From NCBI GenBank assembly GCA_964351655.1, contig CAYGPD010000077.1:1-5603 (forward strand): a stretch of 5,603 nucleotides of DNA. Direction: 5' to 3'. Below the pieces are notes generated by a model. It saw nothing but the letters and a program-made list of their open reading frames with translations, had not been told where the DNA came from and ran no database searches. This document shows positions 1-4,864 of this stretch, in pieces (within the stretch, counting starts at the first letter, position 1; each line of letters opens with the position of its first letter). The translations under genes and the position numbers were made by a program. The stretch is from Hirschia sp964351655. Its GTDB lineage: Bacteria; Pseudomonadota; Alphaproteobacteria; Caulobacterales; Hyphomonadaceae.

Positions 1-65
1 GATACAGATTATAAAGATGGGGCCTGTTTCAAATTTACACTAGGATAAGCTGATTATTATGAGGC

Positions 66-599
66 CTATTTTTTCCCACCTTGGATTACTCTAAATGGAG
101 AATTTCCCCGCGTTGATTTTTCCGTTTTGGAGGGAGAAGTATCAGAAGGTGGTTTTTGTTTCGTCAATTGAACAGCTGGCGTTGCGCTAGCCACTTTTAG
201 GGTAGGTTGATCAGTGCGAGTTGGGGGGGTGATGAGCGTCTCATTTTCCATATCGTCATGAATGTCACGACCACGTGGTGAATAGCCTGGTGCTTTTGAT
301 TTTGAGCAGTGTTTGGGTTTGAAACCTGTGCGTTTCATACCAGCATCTTTTTTTCGAGATTTTTTGTCTATCTCACGCACGATATGAGTTTGGCGGGCTG
401 AGAGGGCTTCGTACAGATTGCCTTTTTCTGGATCGGCGAAGGCAGATCCGTAAGTTTCGAGGCGTTCTTCTACACCTTCAAAAAACTCTTTCTCCCAATC
501 GGTTAGGCCTGGACCTTCCGTGGATTCTGCACGCGATTTGGCTTTGCGTAGTTTACGCAAAGCCTTTTTTGTCTTTTTATCATCAATTTCACGCGCCAT
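66..599 (-). CDS. Conserved hypothetical basic protein downstream of gapR
   Basis: A 177-residue protein of unknown function. The N-terminal part (about residues 1-85) is highly charged and probably helical: it opens MAREIDDKKTKKALRKLRKA, followed by a Trp/Phe/Glu-rich stretch (DWEKEFFEGVEERLETYG) and GSAFADPEKG at about 51-60. From about residue 86 onward the chain is rich in Lys, Ser, Thr and Pro and looks disordered, ending in FRVIQGGKK. There is no signal peptide, membrane segment or catalytic motif, so it is probably a cytoplasmic small-protein adaptor or nucleic-acid-associated protein (inference only). I recall similar N-terminal halves in alphaproteobacterial hypothetical proteins but cannot name a family. 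The ATG at 599 is preferred; an in-frame TTG at 638 would overlap the end of gapR, and neither start has a strong Shine-Dalgarno. It lies 25 nt after the gapR stop on the same strand, so the two are probably co-transcribed. Confidence 0.75.
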   Translation of the reverse strand: MAREIDDKKTKKALRKLRKAKSRAESTEGPGLTDWEKEFFEGVEERLETYGSAFADPEKGNLYEALSARQTHIVREIDKKSRKKDAGMKRTGFKPKHCSKSKAPGYSPRGRDIHDDMENETLITPPTRTDQPTLKVASATPAVQLTKQKPPSDTSPSKTEKSTRGNSPFRVIQGGKK

Positions 600-624
600 G
601 GTGACGTGTAAACTAGGCCAGCTG

Positions 625-900
625 TTAGATTTCGCCAAGTGCAGCGAGGTATGTGCCGAGCACTAATTCTTCTTCTTCGCGCTTATCGGGGTCCATTTTA
701 CGGTGTTTGATAACCTCTTTCATCGCTCTAGGGTCAAATCCAAAAGCTTTTGCTTCAGCAAACACTTCTTTGATTTGTTCAGCGACTTCTTTTTTTTCGA
801 TTTCGAGACGTTCAACTTTTTCAATCGATTGGCGCAATTTGTCCCGCGTCGTTGGGTCCATAGATCCCATCGAGCCGATGACGTTGTCTTCTTCGTCCAT
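625..900 (-). CDS. gapR: GapR-family (DUF2312) nucleoid-associated DNA-binding protein
   Basis: A 91-residue protein closely resembling the GapR/DUF2312 family, whose Caulobacter member is about the same length. Recognisable parts are a coiled-coil N-terminal helix (about residues 20-52, with IEKVERLEIEKKEVAEQIKE and VFAEAKAFGFD) and a C-terminal stretch KHRKMDPDKREEEE followed by YLAALGEI, the family's usual end. In Caulobacter, GapR forms a clamp-like tetramer on overtwisted AT-rich DNA ahead of replication forks and highly transcribed genes, stimulates topoisomerases and is needed for normal growth; that is family knowledge. The ATG at 900 is chosen because a good Shine-Dalgarno (GAGGAAT, plus-strand 905-911) lies before it. 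The first 14 residues (acidic, with several Met) are less conserved and later ATGs are possible. It probably leads a two-gene unit with the downstream basic hypothetical. Confidence 0.93.
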   Translation of the reverse strand: MDEEDNVIGSMGSMDPTTRDKLRQSIEKVERLEIEKKEVAEQIKEVFAEAKAFGFDPRAMKEVIKHRKMDPDKREEEELVLGTYLAALGEI

Positions 901-983
901 GCTAATTCCTCAAGACATATTCAGCAATGAAAGCCGGACATTATCGTGTATCCCGCTCAGGTCCAGTACTCTTTTTAATAGAA

Positions 984-998
984 TTGCATCTTTTGCAT
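984..998. repeat. Short direct repeat upstream of gapR
   Basis: Within the 145-nt gap between the TPR gene and gapR, TTGCAT occurs twice with a 9-bp period (984-989 and 993-998). It lies about 85-100 nt upstream of the gapR start, where a promoter or operator would be expected. No strong -35/-10 pair could be assigned; GATAAT on the minus strand (plus positions 940-945) is a possible -10 without a convincing -35. Chance occurrence is quite possible. Confidence 0.2.
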
Positions 999-1045
999 AC
1001 GCGCGTTTAGGGAATAGGAAAATGTCCTAAGTATGCGAGTTTAAT

Positions 1046-1615
1046 TTAAAGCGTACGACCTTCAACAAGCGGTTCTAAACGCGTAATCCCTTGTTTGGCA
1101 AAGCGAGAATAAGGATAATAGATTAGGACTTGACGATAGGCATTTAGCGCCGCTTCACGATGCTCCACTCCTTCAAATATGGCAGCTAATCCGAGCCATG
1201 CTTCGAAATGACGAGGTTCGTGTTTTAAAGTTTCTTCAAAATCCAAAATCGCTTCATCAAATTTTCCTTGAGCATAAAAGACGGTACCCCGACGATACCA
1301 AGCTTCAGCTAAATCTGGTTCTATCAGGATGATGCGATCGTACATATCACGCGCAAGTTCTAAATCATCATGACTGTGCGCATCAACGCCACGCTGCATA
1401 AGAATGTCGACAGTTGGCCCGCCGGAATCAAGCCATGCAGCAATTATATCTTGATACAGAAAGTTGGCTTCCTGCTCTGTTTTAGCGACAGCGAGTTTAT
1501 CTAGCAGACGCTGTGCTGGGCTAGTTGGAGAGTCTGCAAGCGCGCGCGTCGATAAGCCTGTGAGAAGGATCAAAAGGATTAAGCAGCGTTTTAAAAGAGG
1601 CTTGGCAAGTATCAT
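1046..1615 (-). CDS. Exported TPR-repeat protein
   Basis: A 189-residue protein with a Sec-type signal peptide and three tetratricopeptide repeats. The signal has a basic N-region (MILAKPLLKRC), a hydrophobic core LILLILLTGL and a likely cleavage after STRALA (about residue 27), so the mature protein should be periplasmic. TPR units lie at about 69-102, 103-136 (canonical: AEAWYRRGTVFYAQGKFDEA) and 137-170, each with the Trp/Leu-Gly-Tyr-Ala-Pro pattern. TPR proteins are binding scaffolds; the partner here is unknown. The start is uncertain: ATG 1615 gives the best signal peptide, ATG 1645 would add ten residues, TTG 1651 two more, and none has a clear Shine-Dalgarno. The upstream HAD gene ends 75 nt before the chosen start, so read-through from the rpmJ-HAD unit is possible. 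Confidence 0.85.
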   Translation of the reverse strand: MILAKPLLKRCLILLILLTGLSTRALADSPTSPAQRLLDKLAVAKTEQEANFLYQDIIAAWLDSGGPTVDILMQRGVDAHSHDDLELARDMYDRIILIEPDLAEAWYRRGTVFYAQGKFDEAILDFEETLKHEPRHFEAWLGLAAIFEGVEHREAALNAYRQVLIYYPYSRFAKQGITRLEPLVEGRTL

Positions 1616-1690
1616 AACGTTTATATGGACAAAGCTTGGTGGCATTAGCAAGGCAGACTTGTTGCAACTATCGCTAAAAAGAGTGAGATT

Positions 1691-2302
1691 TTAAGTCAAC
1701 AAGCCCATGCTTTTAAGGTCAAGGCGCATTTGAGCGGCATCTGTGAAGGGAAAACCTGTCATCCCTGCATTTTTAGCCGCGTCAATATTGTCCTGCCGGT
1801 CATCAAAAAAGATGACATTTTCTGGTGATGGAGTACCAAGACGTTGCAAGGTGAGGGCGTAAATTTGCGGATCAGGTTTGACCATTTTTTCAACACCAGA
1901 AATGATCACATCTTTAAATACTTTAAGAATAGGAAACGCATTCGCGGTTTCATCCCACTTTTCAGCAGGGAAATTGGTCAGTGCATAAAGGGGTATTTGA
2001 GAGTTTTGCAGTTCAGAGATGATCTCTGGAACGCCAGATACATATCCGTGAAACATCTCCAACCAGCCTGTGCGCCAAGCGTGGATAAGTTCTGCTTTAT
2101 CTGGATGGGTTTCTATCAATCGTGCAGCATTTTCGCGCATATCCATGCCGCGATCACTATTTGTGTGCCATGCAAGCGTGCAAACCTCGCGGCAGAAGCG
2201 TTTAGCTTCTTCCTGCGAGGGGAGCAATTGTGCGTATAGACGCGATGGATCCCAATCGACGACGACATTTCCCAGATCGAAAAGAACAATCTGTTTGGTC
2301 AT
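1691..2302 (-). CDS. HAD-superfamily phosphatase, YihX-like (subfamily IA)
   Basis: A 203-residue cytoplasmic hydrolase with all four HAD motifs. Motif I is FDLGNVVVDWD with nucleophile Asp9, motif II ends at Thr109 (YALTNF), motif III is Lys142 (VKPDPQIY), and motif IV is IFFDDRQDNIDAA with Asp167/Asp168. Residues about 17-85 form the helical cap. The second acidic residue usual in motif I (D-x-D) is Gly11. The same DLGNV form is found in E. coli YihX, an alpha-D-glucose-1-phosphate phosphatase, so this is a subfamily trait, not damage. The true substrate cannot be told from sequence; a small sugar phosphate is most likely, and a haloacid dehalogenase or an epoxide-hydrolase-type N-domain relative is a weaker alternative. 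The ATG has a good Shine-Dalgarno (AGGGG, plus 2310-2314, spacer 7). It starts 27 nt after the rpmJ stop, so the two are probably co-transcribed. Confidence 0.9.
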   Translation of the reverse strand: MTKQIVLFDLGNVVVDWDPSRLYAQLLPSQEEAKRFCREVCTLAWHTNSDRGMDMRENAARLIETHPDKAELIHAWRTGWLEMFHGYVSGVPEIISELQNSQIPLYALTNFPAEKWDETANAFPILKVFKDVIISGVEKMVKPDPQIYALTLQRLGTPSPENVIFFDDRQDNIDAAKNAGMTGFPFTDAAQMRLDLKSMGLLT

Positions 2303-2329
2303 CGATTAGCCCCTAAAAGCAGGTTAGGC

Positions 2330-2455
2330 TTAGCCTTGTTTTGCTTTGAAACGTGGATCAGTTTTGTTGATCACGTATACACGGCCTTTACGACGCACTA
2401 CCTTACAGTCCTTGTGACGTGACTTTAGGGATTTGAGAGAGCTTCTAACTTTCAT
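2330..2455 (-). CDS. rpmJ: 50S ribosomal protein L36, cysteine-poor long form
   Basis: A 41-residue protein beginning MKVRSSLKSLKSRHKDCK and ending DPRFKAKQG, a clear match to bacterial L36. Highly basic. The zinc-binding form of L36 uses a Cys-Cys-Cys-His set; here the corresponding positions are mostly replaced (Lys11, Asn30, Arg35) and only Cys17 remains, so this is the zinc-independent form usual in alphaproteobacteria. L36 joins the large subunit late in assembly and contacts 23S rRNA. The ATG at 2455 has a Shine-Dalgarno GGAAG (plus 2460-2464) four nucleotides away. It is the first gene of the minus-strand run and is followed after 27 nt by the HAD phosphatase. Confidence 0.96.
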   Translation of the reverse strand: MKVRSSLKSLKSRHKDCKVVRRKGRVYVINKTDPRFKAKQG

Positions 2456-2525
2456 TGTTCTTCCAGCTTTCCTCGGCCCTATATAGATTGGCCGTGAGCG
2501 TTATTACTAAAAAATTTGAGCGCGG

Positions 2526-2555
2526 TTCATACGCGTTCAACCGATGATATGTCAA
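2526..2555 (-). promoter_or_regulatory. Candidate sigma-70-type promoter for rpmJ
   Basis: On the minus strand, a perfect TTGACA (plus 2550-2555) is followed after 18 nt by TATGAA (plus 2526-2531), four of six matches to TATAAT. The start codon of rpmJ lies about 70 nt further on, a reasonable 5' leader length for a ribosomal protein gene. The perfect -35 is the main support; the -10 is only fair. Confidence 0.45.
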
Positions 2556-2572
2556 CGATGATTCGCCATGAG

Positions 2573-2602
2573 TTCAGAGATTCTATCGGATTTTTCAGAG
2601 AT
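2573..2602. repeat. 9-bp direct repeat with 21-bp period
   Basis: TTCAGAGAT occurs exactly at 2573-2581 and again at 2594-2602, so the copies repeat every 21 bp, close to two helical turns. Copies would sit on the same DNA face, as for tandem regulator sites. No regulator can be named. Confidence 0.5.
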
Positions 2603-2617
2603 AGATGCAGAAAATCC
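2588..2617. repeat. 7-bp inverted repeat overlapping the direct repeat
   Basis: GGATTTT (2588-2594) is matched by AAAATCC (2611-2617) across a 16-nt spacer; a C-G pair could extend the stem past a bulged T. It overlaps the second copy of the 9-bp direct repeat. The stem is AT-rich and weak, so an operator is as likely as an RNA hairpin. Confidence 0.3.
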
Positions 2618-2661
2618 CGAAAAATAACGTAATCGTCATGCTAAATCCCATAGAAAGCGGC

Positions 2662-2676
2662 TTAAAACAGGGTTAA
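2662..2676. promoter_or_regulatory. CtrA-type binding box (TTAA-N7-TTAA)
   Basis: TTAA at 2662-2665 and TTAA at 2673-2676 are separated by exactly seven bases, matching the CtrA consensus of Caulobacter and relatives. Read on the minus strand the first half is TTAACC, also matching the extended half-site. The box lies 81 nt before the lytic transglycosylase ATG; a promoter with -35 inside the box (TTAAAA 2662-2667) and -10 near 2685-2691 would be overlapped by it, the usual arrangement at CtrA-activated promoters. Inferred from motif and position only. Confidence 0.5.
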
Positions 2677-2757
2677 TGCTGAATGTAATTTAAGTTTTTG
2701 CGCGATTAGAGATTGCGTAACATAGCCCAGTCAAGGGCAGGGAATAGGGTATTCATC

Positions 2758-4101
2758 ATGGTACAAACGTTGAAATGGTTGAGTATGGCAAGCATAAGCT
2801 TGGCGGCATTATCTGCATGTGCTGCCGAAGATTTGCTACGCCCAGAAACCTTTCCTGGCGTGCCTGAAGTGCCTAGTCCGACACCTGCGCCGCAACCGGC
2901 TCCTATACCATCCCCCACACCTGCCCAGCAGGATGTAAAGGTGCCGTTATTTGTGCCATCTGGAAATGTTGAGTTTGATAGCTGGCGTGTGAAATTCGCG
3001 CAGAAAGCTGCAAATTCTGGACGTGATGTTGCGATTTTACATTCGGTTTTACAAAGCGTCACACCCATGGAAGTGGTCAAAGCGGCAGCTATTGGAGATG
3101 ATCAAGCAGAGTTTGTGAAGCCGATCTGGGATTATGTGGCATCCGCAACCCATCCAAACCGCGTGGCAACGGGGCGCGAAAAGCTTGCGTCGGAAGTTGG
3201 GCTATTTAACACCGTTGAAAGCATGTATTCCCCACCACGTGAAATTCTTGCCTCTATTTGGGGCATGGAGACGAGCTATGGACGTATTTTAGGCAGTAGC
3301 GATGCTGTGCGCCAATTGGCTACTCTGGCTTACACAGGGCGTCGTACGGCCTTTGGTGAAGATCAGCTCATGTCGGTGTTCAAATTGCTTGAGCAAAAAG
3401 TCGTTACGCGAGAGCAGCTAATGCAAGCCAGCTGGGCAGGCGCGTTTGGGCAAACCCAATTTATGCCGAGCACCTTTATTGTGCATGGCCGTGATGGTGA
3501 TGGTGATGGCGTTAAAGATGTGTGGAATTCAAGTGCTGATGCACTGGCATCTGCGGGCAATTATCTGCAAGCTTCAGGTTGGAAGCGCAATGAGCCTTGG
3601 GCGTTGGAAGTGACGCTGCCAGCAAATGTAAATTATGCATTGGCGGATGGCGAAAAACGTAAAATGCAAGTGTGGAAAGCGCTTGGGTTTAATGTTGTTG
3701 GGGAGCGTCCTGTATCGGATGAGCTACAGGCCGAACTATTCCTGCCTGCAGGGTCATATGGGCCTGCATTCTTATTGTTTGATAACTTCTACGTCATTAA
3801 AACTTACAATAATGCAGACAGCTACGCGTTATCTGTGGGATTGCTTGCGGATAAATTGGCTGGACGTCCAGAATTATCCAAGGCATGGCCGACAGACATA
3901 AAAATGTTGTCTAAAGCTGAAGTGAAAGACCTGCAAACAGGCTTGAATGCGTTGGGATATGATGCGGGAGTTGTTGATGGACTCGCGGGGCGCGGAACAC
4001 GTGCGTCGTTACAAAGGTTCCAAAAAGACCGCGATTTGCTTGCAGATGGTTTTCCAACACGTGAAATGTTGGCGGCTGTGATGTCTGCTGCTCGCGGATA
4101 G
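2758..4101 (+). CDS. MltB-family lytic murein transglycosylase lipoprotein with C-terminal peptidoglycan-binding domain
   Basis: A 447-residue exported enzyme expected to cleave the MurNAc-GlcNAc bond of peptidoglycan non-hydrolytically, leaving 1,6-anhydroMurNAc ends. The N-terminus is a lipoprotein signal with lipobox LSAC and acylated Cys21; the following Ala-Ala does not signal inner-membrane retention, so outer-membrane anchoring is likely. A Pro-rich linker (about 29-58) leads to an SLT_2/GH103 domain (about 70-375). It contains IWGMETSYG with catalytic Glu171, the AGAFGQTQFMPST block (228-239), a DGDGDG Ca-binding-like loop (246-251) like the EF-hand of E. coli Slt35, and YNNADSYALSVG (350-361). 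Residues about 385-442 form a PG_binding_1 domain (DLQTGLNALGYDAGVVDG). ATG 2758 is preferred over an in-frame TTG at 2713 because it gives a compact signal peptide and follows AGGG (2746-2749) by 8 nt. It is transcribed divergently from rpmJ. Confidence 0.93.
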   Translation: MVQTLKWLSMASISLAALSACAAEDLLRPETFPGVPEVPSPTPAPQPAPIPSPTPAQQDVKVPLFVPSGNVEFDSWRVKFAQKAANSGRDVAILHSVLQSVTPMEVVKAAAIGDDQAEFVKPIWDYVASATHPNRVATGREKLASEVGLFNTVESMYSPPREILASIWGMETSYGRILGSSDAVRQLATLAYTGRRTAFGEDQLMSVFKLLEQKVVTREQLMQASWAGAFGQTQFMPSTFIVHGRDGDGDGVKDVWNSSADALASAGNYLQASGWKRNEPWALEVTLPANVNYALADGEKRKMQVWKALGFNVVGERPVSDELQAELFLPAGSYGPAFLLFDNFYVIKTYNNADSYALSVGLLADKLAGRPELSKAWPTDIKMLSKAEVKDLQTGLNALGYDAGVVDGLAGRGTRASLQRFQKDRDLLADGFPTREMLAAVMSAARG

Positions 4102-4119
4102 AGTAGGGCTTAAACAAGA

Positions 4120-4154
4120 TTGGCGCTCTTCAACGGTATGTGTGGGGGCGCCAA
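4120..4154. terminator. Hairpin between convergent genes, possible bidirectional terminator
   Basis: TTGGCGC (4120-4126) pairs perfectly with GCGCCAA (4148-4154) across a 21-nt loop. It lies 19 nt after the transglycosylase stop and 23 nt beyond the stop of the convergent exported-protein gene, where a shared terminator is expected. The stem is GC-rich, but neither side has a proper T-run and the loop is long, so intrinsic termination is uncertain. Confidence 0.4.
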
Positions 4155-4176
4155 CTCAAAATATAATGAAGTGCGT

Positions 4177-4560
4177 TTATCCAGTAGGGTTGGTCGGTTG
4201 GCATCCGCCTGGGAATTGTGCTCCATGGGATACTTCCCAATTTACGCAAGCTAAGTTTAGGTTTCCCCAGATGACACCCCATTCTTGAGCATAATCTTTG
4301 TGTGCGTTACCAGCTTGATTTACGACCGGATTTTCTGGAGCCGTTGAGTAGATAATGCCATCAAGACATTTGAGATAAGCGCGCGCATTACTCATATAAA
4401 CTTCACCTTGGGCATGCAGAGTTTTAAACTCTGGCAAGGAGAGCTGGTTCACGTTTTCTGGGATATTGATCTGAGTTGGTTTCTCACATGCGCCGACGGC
4501 AGCAAATGCAGGTGCGCTGACAGTGAGTGCTAATGTCGCTGCAATTAAAGCGTTTTTCAT
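4177..4560 (-). CDS. Small exported four-cysteine protein of unknown function
   Basis: A 127-residue protein with a clear Sec signal peptide: MKNA, then a hydrophobic core ALIAATLALTVSAPAFA, with likely cleavage after Ala20. The mature chain of about 107 residues has four cysteines (25, 65, 105 and 120), enough for two disulfides in the periplasm or outside the cell. Other visible parts are a charged, probably helical middle (about 42-66, ending RAYLKCLDG), an Asn/His/Trp-rich stretch (about 76-111) and a Pro/Gly-rich tail. There is no lipobox, membrane helix or catalytic motif. The spacing of the helix and its CL pair vaguely recalls short secreted hypotheticals of hyphomonads and sphingomonads, but this is not a firm assignment. 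The ATG at 4560 has a good Shine-Dalgarno, GGGAG (plus 4568-4572, spacer 7). The gene is divergent from motA, with a perfect inverted repeat 34 nt before its start. Confidence 0.82.
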   Translation of the reverse strand: MKNALIAATLALTVSAPAFAAVGACEKPTQINIPENVNQLSLPEFKTLHAQGEVYMSNARAYLKCLDGIIYSTAPENPVVNQAGNAHKDYAQEWGVIWGNLNLACVNWEVSHGAQFPGGCQPTNPTG

Positions 4561-4590
4561 GAGGTATCTCCCATTTCGTCGCGAAGTGTT

Positions 4591-4598
4591 TTAACCAT
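4591..4598 (+). promoter_or_regulatory. CtrA-type half-site TTAACCAT
   Basis: TTAACCAT matches the half-site reported for CtrA in several alphaproteobacteria. Its last four bases overlap the left arm of the 11-bp inverted repeat. It lies 31 nt before the start of the exported-protein gene. A second TTAA at the N7 spacing is absent, so the site is incomplete by the Caulobacter consensus. Confidence 0.3.
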
Positions 4599-4627
4599 TA
4601 TCAACTCGTTATGTGTGTTGATAATGG
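4595..4627. repeat. Perfect 11-bp inverted repeat, candidate operator
   Basis: CCATTATCAAC (4595-4605) and GTTGATAATGG (4617-4627) are exact reverse complements separated by 11 nt. Because genes diverge from this gap, no upstream transcript needs ending here, so a palindromic regulator site is more likely than a terminator. It lies 34 nt before the exported-protein start, where a bound dimer could block transcription. GATAAT, a good -10-like hexamer, faces outward in each arm. Confidence 0.65.
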
Positions 4628-4683
4628 AAGCTTGTGTCAATTTCTAGGTCATTACGCAGTGCATGGTAAATTGCGCATAGGTT

Positions 4684-4692
4684 TGTGGATAA
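4684..4692 (-). promoter_or_regulatory. Perfect DnaA box TTATCCACA
   Basis: The minus strand reads TTATCCACA, the high-affinity DnaA box consensus. Both arms of the nearby inverted repeat contain TTATCAAC (TTATCAACA on the minus strand at 4616-4624, TTATCAACT on the plus strand at 4598-4606), a one-base departure from the box over the core. DnaA also acts as a transcription factor in alphaproteobacteria. One perfect 9-mer can occur by chance. Confidence 0.35.
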
Positions 4693-4821
4693 CCATAGAC
4701 TCAAAAACCACAACATAAGCTGAATGTGATCTAAAAAATTAGAAATGAAGTGAAGCAATTCCTAACGCGGCGTGTTCTATTTTCAATTCTCTCACACCTA
4801 ACATTAAGGATAATCGTTCAT

Positions 4822-4830
4822 AAAGGAGAT
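4822..4830 (+). promoter_or_regulatory. Orphan strong Shine-Dalgarno-like sequence before motA
   Basis: AAAGGAGAT closely matches the anti-Shine-Dalgarno complement but lies about 36 nt before the motA ATG, too far to serve it directly. No ATG, GTG or TTG follows at 5-10 nt; only an ATT does, and the motA frame has a stop at 4835-4837. AAAGG (4822-4826) can pair with CCTTT (4845-4849). Confidence 0.3.
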
Positions 4831-4864
4831 CAATTAAAGTAAAACCTTTTGGTGGTTGTCTCTT

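Larger units (their letters stand above)
2456..2757. other. Divergent promoter region between rpmJ and the lytic transglycosylase
   Basis: A 302-nt AT-rich gap with no supportable gene. It contains a candidate minus-strand promoter for rpmJ (2526-2555), a 9-bp direct repeat (2573-2581 and 2594-2602), an inverted repeat GGATTTT/AAAATCC (2588-2594 and 2611-2617), two GATTC sites (2560-2564 and 2579-2583) matching the CcrM methylation target GANTC, and a TTAA-N7-TTAA box at 2662-2676. GANTC is expected by chance about every 256 bp, so the two sites are only suggestive. Confidence 0.7.
4561..4864. other. Divergent regulatory region between the exported protein and motA
   Basis: A 304-nt AT-rich gap with no supportable gene. 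It holds a perfect 11-bp inverted repeat (4595-4627), a TTAACCAT CtrA-type half-site (4591-4598), a near copy ATAACCAT (4689-4696), a perfect DnaA box (4684-4692), a GACTC CcrM-type site (4698-4702) and a strong but misplaced Shine-Dalgarno-like stretch (4822-4830). GATAAT at 4809-4814 resembles a -10 for motA, but no acceptable -35 lies 16-18 nt before it, so the motA promoter is not located. Confidence 0.65.

Noticed and set aside
653..1030. Plus-strand open frame of 125 codons across gapR
   Set aside because: It is the Ser-rich antisense shadow of gapR plus its upstream gap; gapR has clear family identity and a ribosome-binding site, this frame has neither.
1014..1030. TAGGA/TCCTA hairpin just downstream of the TPR gene as its terminator
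   Set aside because: The stem is only 5 bp and AT-rich, with no T-run; it is too weak to support.
1661..1668. GTTGCAAC palindrome between the HAD and TPR genes
   Set aside because: An 8-bp palindrome is common by chance and no promoter features accompany it.
1844..2239. Plus-strand open frame of 131 codons opposite the HAD gene
   Set aside because: It lies wholly within the HAD gene on the other strand, has no recognisable domain and no supporting start signals.
2706..3080. Minus-strand open frame of 124 codons at the 5' end of the transglycosylase
   Set aside because: It is antisense to the signal peptide and Pro-rich linker, which creates its Gly-rich low-complexity stretch.
3635..3901. 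Plus-strand 88-codon frame inside the transglycosylase
   Set aside because: Out-of-frame overlap within a well supported enzyme domain; no ribosome-binding site or family resemblance.
4595..4627. Reading the 11-bp palindrome as a transcription terminator
   Set aside because: Flanking genes diverge from this gap, so no transcript is expected to end here, and there is no T-run after either arm.
4561..4864. Chromosomal or plasmid replication origin
   Set aside because: There is only one perfect DnaA box and two weak ones, and no replication gene or usual oriC neighbour such as hemE or dnaA in the window.
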